33,416 nucleotides of DNA. Origin: Chloroflexota bacterium (GTDB taxonomy: Bacteria; Chloroflexota; Anaerolineae; Aggregatilineales; J027). The notes under the pieces are model-generated. The model saw only the letters and a program-made list of their open reading frames with translations, did no database searches and had not been told where the DNA came from. The DNA lies in contig JAKEEQ010000433.1 in assembly GCA_022616515.1 (NCBI GenBank), forward strand, positions 1-33,416, read 5' to 3'. Shown here one piece after another: positions 1-9,153 of the stretch (its first letter is position 1; every line of letters starts with the position of its first letter). The translations under genes were made by a program, and so were the position numbers.

Positions 1-335
1 ACACTGCCGGACGGTGGAATGGCAACGGGCGGAACCGCATTCGCAATCGGAGTTCCATCGCGGCTCTCACCGATAAAAACACCTACATCAGCCGTCGGCG
101 TTGCGGTTGGCTCCGGTGGTTCGGGAGTCTCACTTGCGGTGGGCGACACAATAACCTGTGTTGGGCTGGGAATGCCGCCCTGCGGTGTAGGGGAAATCCA
201 GATGGTGACGACTTGTTTGGGCATGTCGTTGACGCCGACCAGAATGGGGCCATCTTCAGGCGGTGGCGTGGAGTCCTGTTCACAGGACACCAGAGCTAAT
301 AGGGCTATCATCAATAAAAAAACAAGCTTTTTCAT
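1..335 (-). CDS. Lipoprotein with Thr/Pro-rich region, 3' end truncated by window edge
   Basis: Not in the ORF track because no stop lies in the window. Reverse-strand translation from ATG at 335 gives MKKLVFLLMIALLALVSCEQDSTPPPEDGPILVGVNDMPKQVVTIWISPTPQGG...PTATPTADVGVF; signal peptide with lipobox-like LVSC. Confidence 0.8.
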   Translation of the reverse strand, partial: MKKLVFLLMIALLALVSCEQDSTPPPEDGPILVGVNDMPKQVVTIWISPTPQGGIPSPTQVIVSPTASETPEPPEPTATPTADVGVFIGESRDGTPIANAVPPVAIPPSGS

Positions 336-1222
336 TCTAATATCTTCCAGGGATCGGTTGGATCATTGTCAACCAACGAGAATAATTCTTGAACAGTTGC
401 CAAAGGATTTTTAGAGGTTAGCAAATGAAAGCCAACTTGAACAGCATCAACACCAGCCTCTGCAACGCGCAGCAGGGCTTCGCGAGATGAAATGCCGCCG
501 ACACTCACCACCACGATGTGATCCGGGACTTTGGGGGCCAACTTTTCGGTGCGTGACAAATTAATCTCAAAAGTGCTCCAGTCGCGATTGTTAATGCCGA
601 TTAAGCGCGGGTCAAGATCGAGTGCCCGTGCCAGTTCCTCCTTGTTTTGCACGATAACCAGCGCCGACATTCGCAGCCGCTGTGTTAAAGACAGCAAGTT
701 ACGCAGCCGCTGCTGCCCCAGCATAGAGGCGATGAGCGTCAAACCATCCGCCCCGGCGGCTCGTGCTTCAATCACCTGATATTCCTCAAAAATAAAATCC
801 TGGCGAATGACGGGTAGATCAATTTCACCCGCGATGAGCATCAGATGGTGCAGATCGCCGCGATAATATTTAGGATCAGTTGTCACACTGATCGCCTTTG
901 CGCCAACATCAGCAAACGTTCGGGCTAACTCTACCGGATGATAGTCATCACTGTCCATCACTGGTTCACCACTGATTCGCTGACATTTCACGGTCGCAAT
1001 CAACGAAGGACCACCCCTCTGGCGTAGGGCATTTGCTACAGGGATGGGACGGTGTTGAATAGTCGTTAACGCATTCAGGCCAGACAGGGGAACTTGAATC
1101 TTTCTTTCCATAACACGAGTGCGAGAATAGGTAACAACCTCGCTCAAAAAGCTGGTGATTTCAAGCTGATCGACTTTATCGGGGTCATATAGTACAGGTG
1201 GTTGATCCATAGCGCCTCCCAC
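332..1222 (-). CDS. Indole-3-glycerol-phosphate synthase (TrpC)-like protein with atypical active-site residues
   Basis: TIM-barrel IGPS motifs recognisable: DFIFEEYQVIEARAAGADGLTLI, LIGINNRDWSTFEINL, GGISSREALLRVAEAGVDAVQVG; 4-nt ATGA overlap with the downstream lipoprotein. Confidence 0.85.
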   Translation of the reverse strand: MGGAMDQPPVLYDPDKVDQLEITSFLSEVVTYSRTRVMERKIQVPLSGLNALTTIQHRPIPVANALRQRGGPSLIATVKCQRISGEPVMDSDDYHPVELARTFADVGAKAISVTTDPKYYRGDLHHLMLIAGEIDLPVIRQDFIFEEYQVIEARAAGADGLTLIASMLGQQRLRNLLSLTQRLRMSALVIVQNKEELARALDLDPRLIGINNRDWSTFEINLSRTEKLAPKVPDHIVVVSVGGISSREALLRVAEAGVDAVQVGFHLLTSKNPLATVQELFSLVDNDPTDPWKILE

Positions 1223-1312
1223 CTATGATTGTACGGGTTAACCCGACTCTTATGCAAGAAGTGCCTTTGGTGTACAATTCAGGCCGTTATGGACCGTTGT
1301 CGGGAGTAAAGG

Positions 1313-1852
1313 ATGGCTATGCCAGACATTCAAGAGTCAAACAAGATTCAAGGTGTGCAGATTGTGAAACTGCACGGGTTTGAAGACAATCGCGGGCGGT
1401 TTATGGAAACATTTCGCAAGGAATGGTTTCCGCAACGTACATGGGAGAATTTGCAGACCAATCGCTCCGATTCAAAGGCCAATGTCCTGCGCGGATTGCA
1501 CTACCACTTTCATCAAGTAGATTACTGGTACGTCCCATTCGGCAACATCCGTGCAGCACTGCTTGATATACGCCCCCTCTCCCCTACCTATCTCGCTACG
1601 CAGACCATTGATTTGGACAACGAAACCGGATTATTTATTCCGGTTGGCATTGCTCATGGATTTGTGGCGCTGACAGATGTCACAATGATGTATGTGGTCG
1701 ACAATTATTATGACAGCACAGATGAATATGGTGTTCGATGGAATGATGCGGCAATCAACATGCCGTGGGGAGTTGAAAACCCGATGGTGTCCGACCGTGA
1801 TGCTAGTAACCCACTGTTTGCCGACATTCCACCGGAGCATTTGCCAGAATGA
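1313..1852 (+). CDS. dTDP-4-dehydrorhamnose 3,5-epimerase (RmlC)-family cupin protein
   Basis: Motifs LRGLHYH, LLDIRPLSPTY, FIPVGIAHGFVAL, DNYYDSTDEYGVRWND. Confidence 0.85.
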   Translation: MAMPDIQESNKIQGVQIVKLHGFEDNRGRFMETFRKEWFPQRTWENLQTNRSDSKANVLRGLHYHFHQVDYWYVPFGNIRAALLDIRPLSPTYLATQTIDLDNETGLFIPVGIAHGFVALTDVTMMYVVDNYYDSTDEYGVRWNDAAINMPWGVENPMVSDRDASNPLFADIPPEHLPE

Positions 1853-1876
1853 TGTGATTGGCCGAAAAATCTATCT

Positions 1877-3181
1877 TCAAGGCAGGACAAAATATAACGG
1901 TTCCGACCAGACCGGCATTAAATCGGTGTCCTCTTGAGTAATCAGGCGTTCAACATCTTTGCCAATCTCAAGCACCAATAAGCCTTCATCAGTTGGCACG
2001 ACAAGCTGATTGTTGCCCGGTCCCCATGTTGTGCCGCCGGGAACACTCATTTCCTGCGGAACATATTCGGCGCTCCACAGGCGACCGTTTTCGTCGATCC
2101 ACCAGTCAAGGGAAGGGGCCACCAGTACCCGCCCGCCGGTGCGATTAACCGACTCACCATTGGTCAGGTTGATAACCTTCCATACCGGCTGCCCTGCTTC
2201 AGTTACTTGAACCGCTACCGCTGGCTCACCATTGTCACCTTCAAAGGGAACCCAGAGCGGGCCATCCTTATATGAGCTAAGCTGATCATGGCTGGTTATC
2301 TCAAAGGTTTCTGTGTCGATGGATTTGAGGGTAGGACGGTTGTTTACCCACTCAAGGAAGGCAATATTAAGGTCATCCGGTGACCAGGCGGGTGGAACGG
2401 GCTGGTCGGAATCTGGCGGCGTAAAATCACCTACCGACACGACCCGTCGCCCGGTCCCGTCACGATTGATCATAATAAGCGAACCCCGGTCAGCGACCTG
2501 CTCCACGTAAGCGAGTTGTTCGTTGTCAGGTGACCATGCCGGATCACTGCGAACAAGCTGCTCGGTAGGTCCCTGTTCGGCGAGTTCAAAGAGGCCGGTT
2601 CCATCAGCGTGCATAATCCAGATGTCGGATGCTGTCGTTTCAGCGAATGGTGATAGAACACGATAAGCGACCCATTCATAATCAATGGTACGCACCGGTC
2701 GCCCCAGAACCATCTCATGCTCGGTGAGCTGGCGCGGCGATGTGCCATCCGATTTCACCGCCCAGATATTGTGTTTACCATCACTCTCTTCGCGTATAAA
2801 CAACACCAACCCATCTAGACCAATTGGGCTGGTGGCAATGTCGACCGCAATAGAATTGGGCACAACCAAAATATCGCCAACGTCGATAAAATCACTATCT
2901 GTCAGGCAGTTACCTTCTTGCAGTGCCTCAACGCTTACTCCCGATGCAATCGCAATTGCGCCAAGCGTGTCGCCGGATTGGACGGTATAGGTGTCCTCCC
3001 ATTCGGGATTTGGAGCGCAGGGGGTAGGGGTTGGAGTCTGGATAGTCGTGGGGCTTGGCACTGTCGTGGCAGTTGGCGGAATATCGGTTTGGGTGGGGGT
3101 TGGCGAAGGTGTTTGTTCCTCTTCACCGCACCCCACCATCAGGTAACCGATGATGGCGATTAACACCAAAAAACGGTTCAT
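1877..3181 (-). CDS. Lipoprotein with LysM domain and PD40/TolB-like beta-propeller repeats
   Basis: N-terminal signal with VGCG lipobox; LysM segment YTVQSGDTLGAIAIASGVSVEAL...DVGDILVVP; repeats such as SDPAWSPDNEQLAYVEQ and PPAWSPDDLNIAFLE. Confidence 0.85.
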   Translation of the reverse strand: MNRFLVLIAIIGYLMVGCGEEEQTPSPTPTQTDIPPTATTVPSPTTIQTPTPTPCAPNPEWEDTYTVQSGDTLGAIAIASGVSVEALQEGNCLTDSDFIDVGDILVVPNSIAVDIATSPIGLDGLVLFIREESDGKHNIWAVKSDGTSPRQLTEHEMVLGRPVRTIDYEWVAYRVLSPFAETTASDIWIMHADGTGLFELAEQGPTEQLVRSDPAWSPDNEQLAYVEQVADRGSLIMINRDGTGRRVVSVGDFTPPDSDQPVPPAWSPDDLNIAFLEWVNNRPTLKSIDTETFEITSHDQLSSYKDGPLWVPFEGDNGEPAVAVQVTEAGQPVWKVINLTNGESVNRTGGRVLVAPSLDWWIDENGRLWSAEYVPQEMSVPGGTTWGPGNNQLVVPTDEGLLVLEIGKDVERLITQEDTDLMPVWSEPLYFVLP

Positions 3182-3909
3182 CAGTCGATAATAGAGTCCA
3201 CCGTGGCACGAATGGTTGGATGATTAATCCGGTCATCCAATAAATAGTCCTCACTCATGGTTCTAAAGAGATTGTTCATGGTAGAAACAGGGATTAACGG
3301 AGCATCCTTTTGAACATTGGCGGAATTTGACGTGAAGACCACAATCCCATGCACGGGAACATGCCCCAGGTCATTTTTCTTCAGAAATTTGCGTAAGGCA
3401 TACACATCTTTGGCACATTCGCGGGTAGGATTCGTATTCGCCGATTTTAGATTGCCGCTGCGCGTCCGGTTCCGCCATTCGGAACGCTCATTAATCCATG
3501 TTCCCGGATAATCCACCGCGCGGAACACGAGGACACCCGGTGGCCCAACCAGCACGGCATCAATATAACCCAGGCGACGGCGACTGATATTGCGCACAAA
3601 AATATAGCGGGCATCACTGCCAATTGAGGTTTGCTTGAGAAATTCACCTACTTCATAGGCGAGCGGGTTATCTTTTTGCAAGGTAAGACCTCTGACGACA
3701 ACCCCCAATCCCCCGAGGCCGAATGGAATCCCAACAACGGTGAAGCAAACACCAAGCGGCGTCGAAAGTGATTCGCCAGCCAGCGGCAGTAAAAATAAGA
3801 GGATGCCGAGGGCAATGGAGATCAGGCCGATAAGAAAAACAAAGAAACCCATTACCCCATAAAACCGCCCACGGCGATTCACATTTTTTGAAGGATTAAT
3901 ATTCTGCAT
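3181..3909 (-). CDS. Membrane protein with NERD-like (nuclease-related) domain
   Basis: Two hydrophobic segments, then GYIDAVLVGPPGVLVFRAVDYPGTW and NPTRECAKDVYALRKFLKK...VPVHGIVVFTSNSANV, as in NERD proteins. ORF opens to 3954; M at 3909 (MQNINPSKN) is a likely start. Confidence 0.7.
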   Translation of the reverse strand: MQNINPSKNVNRRGRFYGVMGFFVFLIGLISIALGILLFLLPLAGESLSTPLGVCFTVVGIPFGLGGLGVVVRGLTLQKDNPLAYEVGEFLKQTSIGSDARYIFVRNISRRRLGYIDAVLVGPPGVLVFRAVDYPGTWINERSEWRNRTRSGNLKSANTNPTRECAKDVYALRKFLKKNDLGHVPVHGIVVFTSNSANVQKDAPLIPVSTMNNLFRTMSEDYLLDDRINHPTIRATVDSIID

Positions 3910-3956
3910 ATCACAGCCCGTCCCAGAAGACGCAACAGAGTAAGTCGAACCCAATT

Positions 3957-4250
3957 CTACCGCTGATTGCGACGGAGTTCCATTAATCGGCGCTTTGCAT
4001 CCTCGTGATTTGGATTGATGGCGAGTACATTTTGCAGTGCAACAATGCGGTCGTCATGAGATTCAGCCACTCGCGCCAGCCACAGCCACACATTGGTGCT
4101 GAACGGGTAGATTTCAACGGCCTTGCGAAAATAAAAATGCGCCTCATACAGCTTATTCTGCATAGCGCTGACATGCCCTGCCTGACACAGCCTGATGTAT
4201 CGTTCTCGTTCCTCGTTGCTCAGATCACGTTCCGACATCAGCGTATCCAA
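3957..4250 (-). CDS. Small TPR-like protein
   Basis: Sequence RYIRLCQAGHVSAMQNKLYEAHFYFRKAVEIYPFSTNVWLWLARV...ALQNVLAINPNHEDAKRRL; shares its module with the next three genes. Confidence 0.75.
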   Translation of the reverse strand: MDTLMSERDLSNEERERYIRLCQAGHVSAMQNKLYEAHFYFRKAVEIYPFSTNVWLWLARVAESHDDRIVALQNVLAINPNHEDAKRRLMELRRNQR

Positions 4251-5839
4251 TCACTTACAATATCCCATGTAGTGCCATCACTGATTACACTATAGAACGT
4301 ATCGGTCTGGAGGTCATACAAGAAGATGTCAAATTTCCCGTCAACATCGGATGAAAATGCAATAAAACGCCCATCCGGTGACCAGCGTGGGTTGATGTCA
4401 TTCTCGCCATAGTTAATCAGCAATTCCGGCTCTCCGGAGCCATCGGCAGGCATAACATAAATATCAGAACCCGTTGTGCCTTCGCGTGTTCCACTGAAGG
4501 CAATGCGCGACTCATCGGGACTCCAATCAGGTGAATCCTCAACGATGGTGGCTTCGTTGCGTGTAATTTGTGTGACAACCTGTGCAGCGACTTCGTACAC
4601 ATACAGATCAGTTATGCCGCTCGATTCCATTGCGTAAACAATACGTGACGCATTGGGTGCCCACGCAGGATCAGAAACATTGCCATCCGAGGGGACTTCT
4701 CGTATTCGCGGTTCGCCCTCGCCGGGCATGAAAAAGTTAATGAACAGATTCTGGCCCGCACCACTACTCATTGCATTCCCCGTAAAAGCCAGCATGGTGT
4801 TACTTGGTGCCCAGGCGGGGGAACTTATATTCTCGACAAAAACTTCGCCGAACCACAGTGTATCCAGCGGTAACGAACTTCGATTGCCGACAAAGACCAC
4901 GAGCGGATCAAAACGCCCAAAACGTGAATTGTATTCAAGCATGGCGAAACGCGCACCATCTGGTGACAGTGAGGCGTTTTGCCCGCGTGATTGATCTGGC
5001 GAGATTGGCGTTAGGATGTTTGTCGAAGGTTCTAGAATGAACACTGGCTGGTTCATTGGTTCGCTGCTTTGCGCACCACTGACAATCACCATGCGACCCA
5101 CCGCCTCGGCGGGGGCTGGGGGTGGCGGTGTGGGTGTTTCGGTAGGCGGCGGCGTTTCGGTTGCGGTCTCCGTCGGTGTAATGGTCGGTGTGAGAGTAGC
5201 CGTTGGTGTATCCTCCGGCGTGACCGCTGTGGGTGGCAGTTCTGTGGTCTCGCTGTCAGGTGTATCCGTTGCATTTTGCGCGATATCGGTCGGGACGGCT
5301 GTATCGTCGGCTGTCGAATCGTCTTCGCCATCATCACTACCGCCGCCGGGCAGCAAAATAATCAGACATAACAAAACCACGAACACCAGTCCGCCGCCAA
5401 ATACCAGACGTGCCTGTCGCTGGCTGAGACCATAACGACCCAACGCCTTCTCCACCGGGGCAAACATCCGGTTGAGATCGACAGTTGTCTTTTCCATTTC
5501 CGTTTCGGAGGTTGCTTCCGGGGTTAACCTGCCGCGTGTACCTCTTCCTTCTTTGGGAGCAGCACCTGTCGGAACTTCCGCTGCCGTTTGTTTCGCCAGC
5601 AGGCGATCAAGAATTTCACGGGCCTTCTGGTTGTCCGGGTTAATTTTCAGGACTCGCTGAAGGCTTTTAATGCGCTCTTCAGTGCCGTCAAGGACACTGG
5701 CAAGCCAGAACCAACCCATTTCATTGTTGGGATCAACCTTCACCACCTGCACCAGCTTCTGGCGGGCAAGGGACTTATTTCTGGCTCGCGCAGCCGCAAT
5801 GCCTTCACGTAGAAGTTCTTGCAAATCTTGATCGGTCAC
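4238..5839 (-). CDS. TPR module, transmembrane helix, Thr/Pro linker, PD40 beta-propeller protein
   Basis: N-terminal LLREGIAAARARNKSLARQKLVQVV...WFWLASVLDGTEERIKSLQRVLKINPDN; TM LVFGGGLVFVVLLCLIILL; linker TPTATLTPTITPTETATETPPPTETPTPPPP; WSPDESRIAFSG and WSPDGRFIAFSSDVDGKFDIFLYD repeats. Confidence 0.88.
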   Translation of the reverse strand: MTDQDLQELLREGIAAARARNKSLARQKLVQVVKVDPNNEMGWFWLASVLDGTEERIKSLQRVLKINPDNQKAREILDRLLAKQTAAEVPTGAAPKEGRGTRGRLTPEATSETEMEKTTVDLNRMFAPVEKALGRYGLSQRQARLVFGGGLVFVVLLCLIILLPGGGSDDGEDDSTADDTAVPTDIAQNATDTPDSETTELPPTAVTPEDTPTATLTPTITPTETATETPPPTETPTPPPPAPAEAVGRMVIVSGAQSSEPMNQPVFILEPSTNILTPISPDQSRGQNASLSPDGARFAMLEYNSRFGRFDPLVVFVGNRSSLPLDTLWFGEVFVENISSPAWAPSNTMLAFTGNAMSSGAGQNLFINFFMPGEGEPRIREVPSDGNVSDPAWAPNASRIVYAMESSGITDLYVYEVAAQVVTQITRNEATIVEDSPDWSPDESRIAFSGTREGTTGSDIYVMPADGSGEPELLINYGENDINPRWSPDGRFIAFSSDVDGKFDIFLYDLQTDTFYSVISDGTTWDIVSDWIR

Positions 5840-5842
5840 CGT

Positions 5843-7558
5843 TTATTGTCCTGCACACCTGAACCCAATATCATCGGGCAGTTCAATGTCTTCCGACGGT
5901 AGCCAGACTGGATGACTAATCTCCTCATCCGGCGTCAACAGGTACCAGGTCAATGTTGCCACATCGACCAGCCACAGCCGCGTATTTTCGCGAGCAAATG
6001 ATCGGGTTGTCGGCGGTGGAGTTGGAAGCTCTGGATCAGGTGTAGTGGGGTCCCGCGTGGGGCTGGGCGGCGGTACATCGGTCGGCTCGATAGCCAGGAT
6101 TTCTTCGCCGGTTAAGCGAGCAGAACTGACAGCAATCCAGCGACCGTCCGGCGACCACGACGGATCGAATTCACCTGCAATAAAATCATCACCAATTGAG
6201 ACAAGATTTTCCTGCGTACCATCGGCGACCATCGTGTACAAATCGGTTTCTTCAGGGTCGTTTCGATTGCTAATGAAGGCAATCTGACTTCCGTCGGGTG
6301 ACCATGCCGGTGAAAAACTCTGACGCGGGGCGTCGGTCATCTGACAAACATTAACCGGCTCTTCAACCGGGAAACCATCTTGATCGTTCAACGGCAGCAC
6401 AAAAATCTCTCTGTCGACTCCATCTAGATCTCCAGATGAATATGCCAGATAGTTTCCATCGGGCGACCACGCTGGCTCACGTTCATCCCGGTCATCAGTA
6501 TTAAACAGCTTGACCGGATTGCCACCATCGGCATCCACGAGGAAAAGATCGAAGTCACCATCCTCGTTCGATGCAAATGCCACCCGGCTTCCATCCGGCG
6601 ACCATGCCGCGTCAACAGTTTGGCTGGCCCCTAGAGATGTTAACTGCTGGACATCGCCGCCATTCACATCCCCAATAAACAGTTCCTGTGCTGTTCCCGT
6701 ATCCGCCGTCAATAGAATCGAGTCGCCATCGGGTGAAATCATAGGCGAACTCAGGTCAGACGCCGAAACACCCTCGCCAAAAGTAAACGAAATGGGACTC
6801 TGATCATCCCCGGCACTGTTGATGGTAAACAGGCGATTGGCACTGGCAAACACCAGCGAAAATTCCCCACTCGGCGGCTCTGGTTCCGGCGTTTCCGTGG
6901 GAACAGGAGTCAATGTAGGTGGGGGTTCTGGCGTAAAGGTGGGGGGGGCCGTTTCAACCGCGAGATTCTCAATGGGTGTGCGAACAGGTGTGGCTGGTCC
7001 GGTGGTTGGCGCTGGCGTGGGCGTCCCTACCACCACAACCACTGGAACGTCTGTGGCTTCCACATCAGTATCCACCGTTAACCGATCAATCAACAGCAAC
7101 AGGCCGCCGATAATTAGACCCAACGCAATTAAGGCCACCGCCAGTATGTACAGCGTCCGATTGTCGTCGGATTCCTTGCGCGTACCTTTCCACAGCTCAG
7201 ACGGTTGCTGCGAGCGATCTTTCCGCTGTGGGATATAGACCTGACCGGCCTGTTGATCTGTCCGACTGCCGGTTGTGCGCAGACCTGTTGCGGGTTGGGA
7301 GGCCGCTCCCGTTACCGACAATCGTCGTAGCGCGTCTTGAGCACGCTCATTAGCGGGGTTGATACGCAAAACCTGCTGTAAAGCCTGGCGACGTTGTTCC
7401 TGTGTATCAACAACCTGGGCCAGCCACATCCAGGCTAGCTCATTATCCGCGTCTTCTTCAAGAACCTGACGAAATATGCTTCTGGCAAGAATTGTATTAT
7501 TGTTCTGCGCTGCTTCAATTCCCGAACGCAATAGGGCGCGAAGGTCTTCCTGATTCAA
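5843..7558 (-). CDS. TPR module, transmembrane helix, Thr/Pro linker, PD40 beta-propeller protein
   Basis: N-terminal LLRSGIEAAQNNNTILARSIFRQVLEEDADNELAWMWLAQVVD; TM LYILAVALIALGLIIGGLLLLI; several WSPDGS.IAF repeats. Confidence 0.88.
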   Translation of the reverse strand: MNQEDLRALLRSGIEAAQNNNTILARSIFRQVLEEDADNELAWMWLAQVVDTQEQRRQALQQVLRINPANERAQDALRRLSVTGAASQPATGLRTTGSRTDQQAGQVYIPQRKDRSQQPSELWKGTRKESDDNRTLYILAVALIALGLIIGGLLLLIDRLTVDTDVEATDVPVVVVVGTPTPAPTTGPATPVRTPIENLAVETAPPTFTPEPPPTLTPVPTETPEPEPPSGEFSLVFASANRLFTINSAGDDQSPISFTFGEGVSASDLSSPMISPDGDSILLTADTGTAQELFIGDVNGGDVQQLTSLGASQTVDAAWSPDGSRVAFASNEDGDFDLFLVDADGGNPVKLFNTDDRDEREPAWSPDGNYLAYSSGDLDGVDREIFVLPLNDQDGFPVEEPVNVCQMTDAPRQSFSPAWSPDGSQIAFISNRNDPEETDLYTMVADGTQENLVSIGDDFIAGEFDPSWSPDGRWIAVSSARLTGEEILAIEPTDVPPPSPTRDPTTPDPELPTPPPTTRSFARENTRLWLVDVATLTWYLLTPDEEISHPVWLPSEDIELPDDIGFRCAGQ

Positions 7559-7578
7559 GGCGTTTTCCTTCCGGTTAG

Positions 7579-7944
7579 TTAAAGGGATAAGACCAGGATA
7601 CAGGCGAGGACGGCCAGAAGGACCATACCGACCAATGCTACCCCGCCGTAGAGCATTGCCTGATTGGCGCTGCGTGCACGCCGTCGATTAATTTTGTCCA
7701 AAGCCCGTTTGGCCTGTTGGTTTGCTGGATTGGATTTGACAGCGTTTTCCAGATACCGTTTACGCTGTTCGGGGTCATCCTGAACAGATGCCAGCCAGAA
7801 CCAGGCGACATCATTACGTTTATCCTGTTGGAGCACCTGTTGCAGCATTACCCTGGCACCCTCTTTGTTGCCCTGTCTGGCGCTTTCAATTCCCATACGT
7901 AGTAGTTGGTCAACACTGGTGCCGCTACCTGAGAAGTTTGCCAT
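7579..7944 (-). CDS. TPR-module protein with C-terminal transmembrane anchor
   Basis: Module LLRMGIESARQGNKEGARVMLQQVLQQDKRNDVAWFWLASVQDDPEQRKRYLENAVKSNPANQQAKRAL, then terminal hydrophobic helix YGGVALVGMVLLAVLACILVLSL. Confidence 0.8.
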   Translation of the reverse strand: MANFSGSGTSVDQLLRMGIESARQGNKEGARVMLQQVLQQDKRNDVAWFWLASVQDDPEQRKRYLENAVKSNPANQQAKRALDKINRRRARSANQAMLYGGVALVGMVLLAVLACILVLSL

Positions 7945-8019
7945 TGTCCCACGCCTTTCGTCAGTCGTGCAGTGTTACTCACGAGTAGTATAGCACACGG
8001 CACAAATTGCCACACCCTT

Positions 8020-9153
8020 CTAGCCATTCGCGAACAAAGCTAAAGCCAATTGTATAAAATTATAGACAAAATGAGCCGAAATCGCGGCCCACAGATTGAA
8101 AGCTTCACGTAACCAGCCGAGGGCAAGTGCAACCACGAAGATAATAAGAGTCGCCGGGGTAAGCGTATATTGAATATGTACTGCCGTAAACAATAATGCG
8201 GTGGCCCACAAACCAAAAACGGGTTGGAGCGCACCTCGAAACGCAATTTCCTCGCCAATGGCGGCGGCAAATGCCACTGCAAAGACAATGCCCCAGCTAT
8301 TAATGCTTTCGGCAATGGCTTCGGTGGCTTCGGTCTGGGCTTCAAAGGTTTCGGGAGAAACCAGAAGTGACCAGATGAACGCGATGAAACCAGCAGCCAT
8401 AAACATCACGACACCCATACCGGCCCCTGCCAGCAACGATTCTAGCAGTGGCGGCAGAATACCCATTCTGGATTTAGGCGCAACAAAGCCGAGGCGTGTC
8501 ATAACTTCCGGCCAGGAACGACGCAGGAACAGCCCGACACCTAACAGGGGAACAATGACCTGTGGCAGGAAATTGATGGCAAGAGACTCTAGCGTGATGC
8601 GAGATGTTTCGGCCAGCCCTTCCAATCCACCGCCCAGTACAAAGTTCCCAAGCTGTGTACCAAGTAAAAACACGGCGATGACGAGGGCCAGCATATGCAC
8701 CGTGTTAGCAGGATCGAAGCCTCGTAAGCCCGGCGCATTGGGGTCGGTCGGCAAATAAACTCCGGCATGTTTTTCGACGGAACTGGGGTCCTGGCGTTTC
8801 GGGAAGAAACGCGCCAGCCAGGTTCGCACGTCATACAACAGCAACGCCGCCGCAACACTTGATGTAATAAAAAAAATAATAAAAGACAGAAGCGCATCGT
8901 CTGGATTAACCTCGGGTACATCAAGGGTCTCGCGCATATCATCAGATAGGGTCGAAATCCAGAGTGTCATTCCACTTATCAACACCAATATTGAGCTTGT
9001 CAGCAGCAAAATAAACTGAACGACCCGGTGCATACGCCGTTCTTGCAAAGCGTAATTTGCCGCAATCGTCAAAAACGATAACACAACCAGTATGATGATT
9101 CCTTCAAATATCACAATCCACCACGCGAACGTATAATCTGACCAGTAATCCAT
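8020..9153 (-). CDS. CPBP family (CAAX-type) intramembrane metalloprotease
   Basis: Multiple TM helices; EEIAFRG motif, then FTAVHIQY and ISAHFVYNF histidine motifs. Confidence 0.85.
   Translation of the reverse strand: MDYWSDYTFAWWIVIFEGIIILVVLSFLTIAANYALQERRMHRVVQFILLLTSSILVLISGMTLWISTLSDDMRETLDVPEVNPDDALLSFIIFFITSSVAAALLLYDVRTWLARFFPKRQDPSSVEKHAGVYLPTDPNAPGLRGFDPANTVHMLALVIAVFLLGTQLGNFVLGGGLEGLAETSRITLESLAINFLPQVIVPLLGVGLFLRRSWPEVMTRLGFVAPKSRMGILPPLLESLLAGAGMGVVMFMAAGFIAFIWSLLVSPETFEAQTEATEAIAESINSWGIVFAVAFAAAIGEEIAFRGALQPVFGLWATALLFTAVHIQYTLTPATLIIFVVALALGWLREAFNLWAAISAHFVYNFIQLALALFANG

Noticed and set aside
1234-1245. GTTAAC as a genome-specific regulatory motif (seen near 1237, 13127, 24550, 24561)
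   Set aside because: The same hexamer occurs inside coding genes (e.g. near 6636, 9294, 9573), so intergenic enrichment is unproven.
5016-5435. 139-aa + strand ORF (GVGVSVGGG repeats), and the similar ORF at 6819-7238
   Set aside because: Antisense of the TP-rich linkers of the PD40 proteins; low complexity and no RBS or homology cues.
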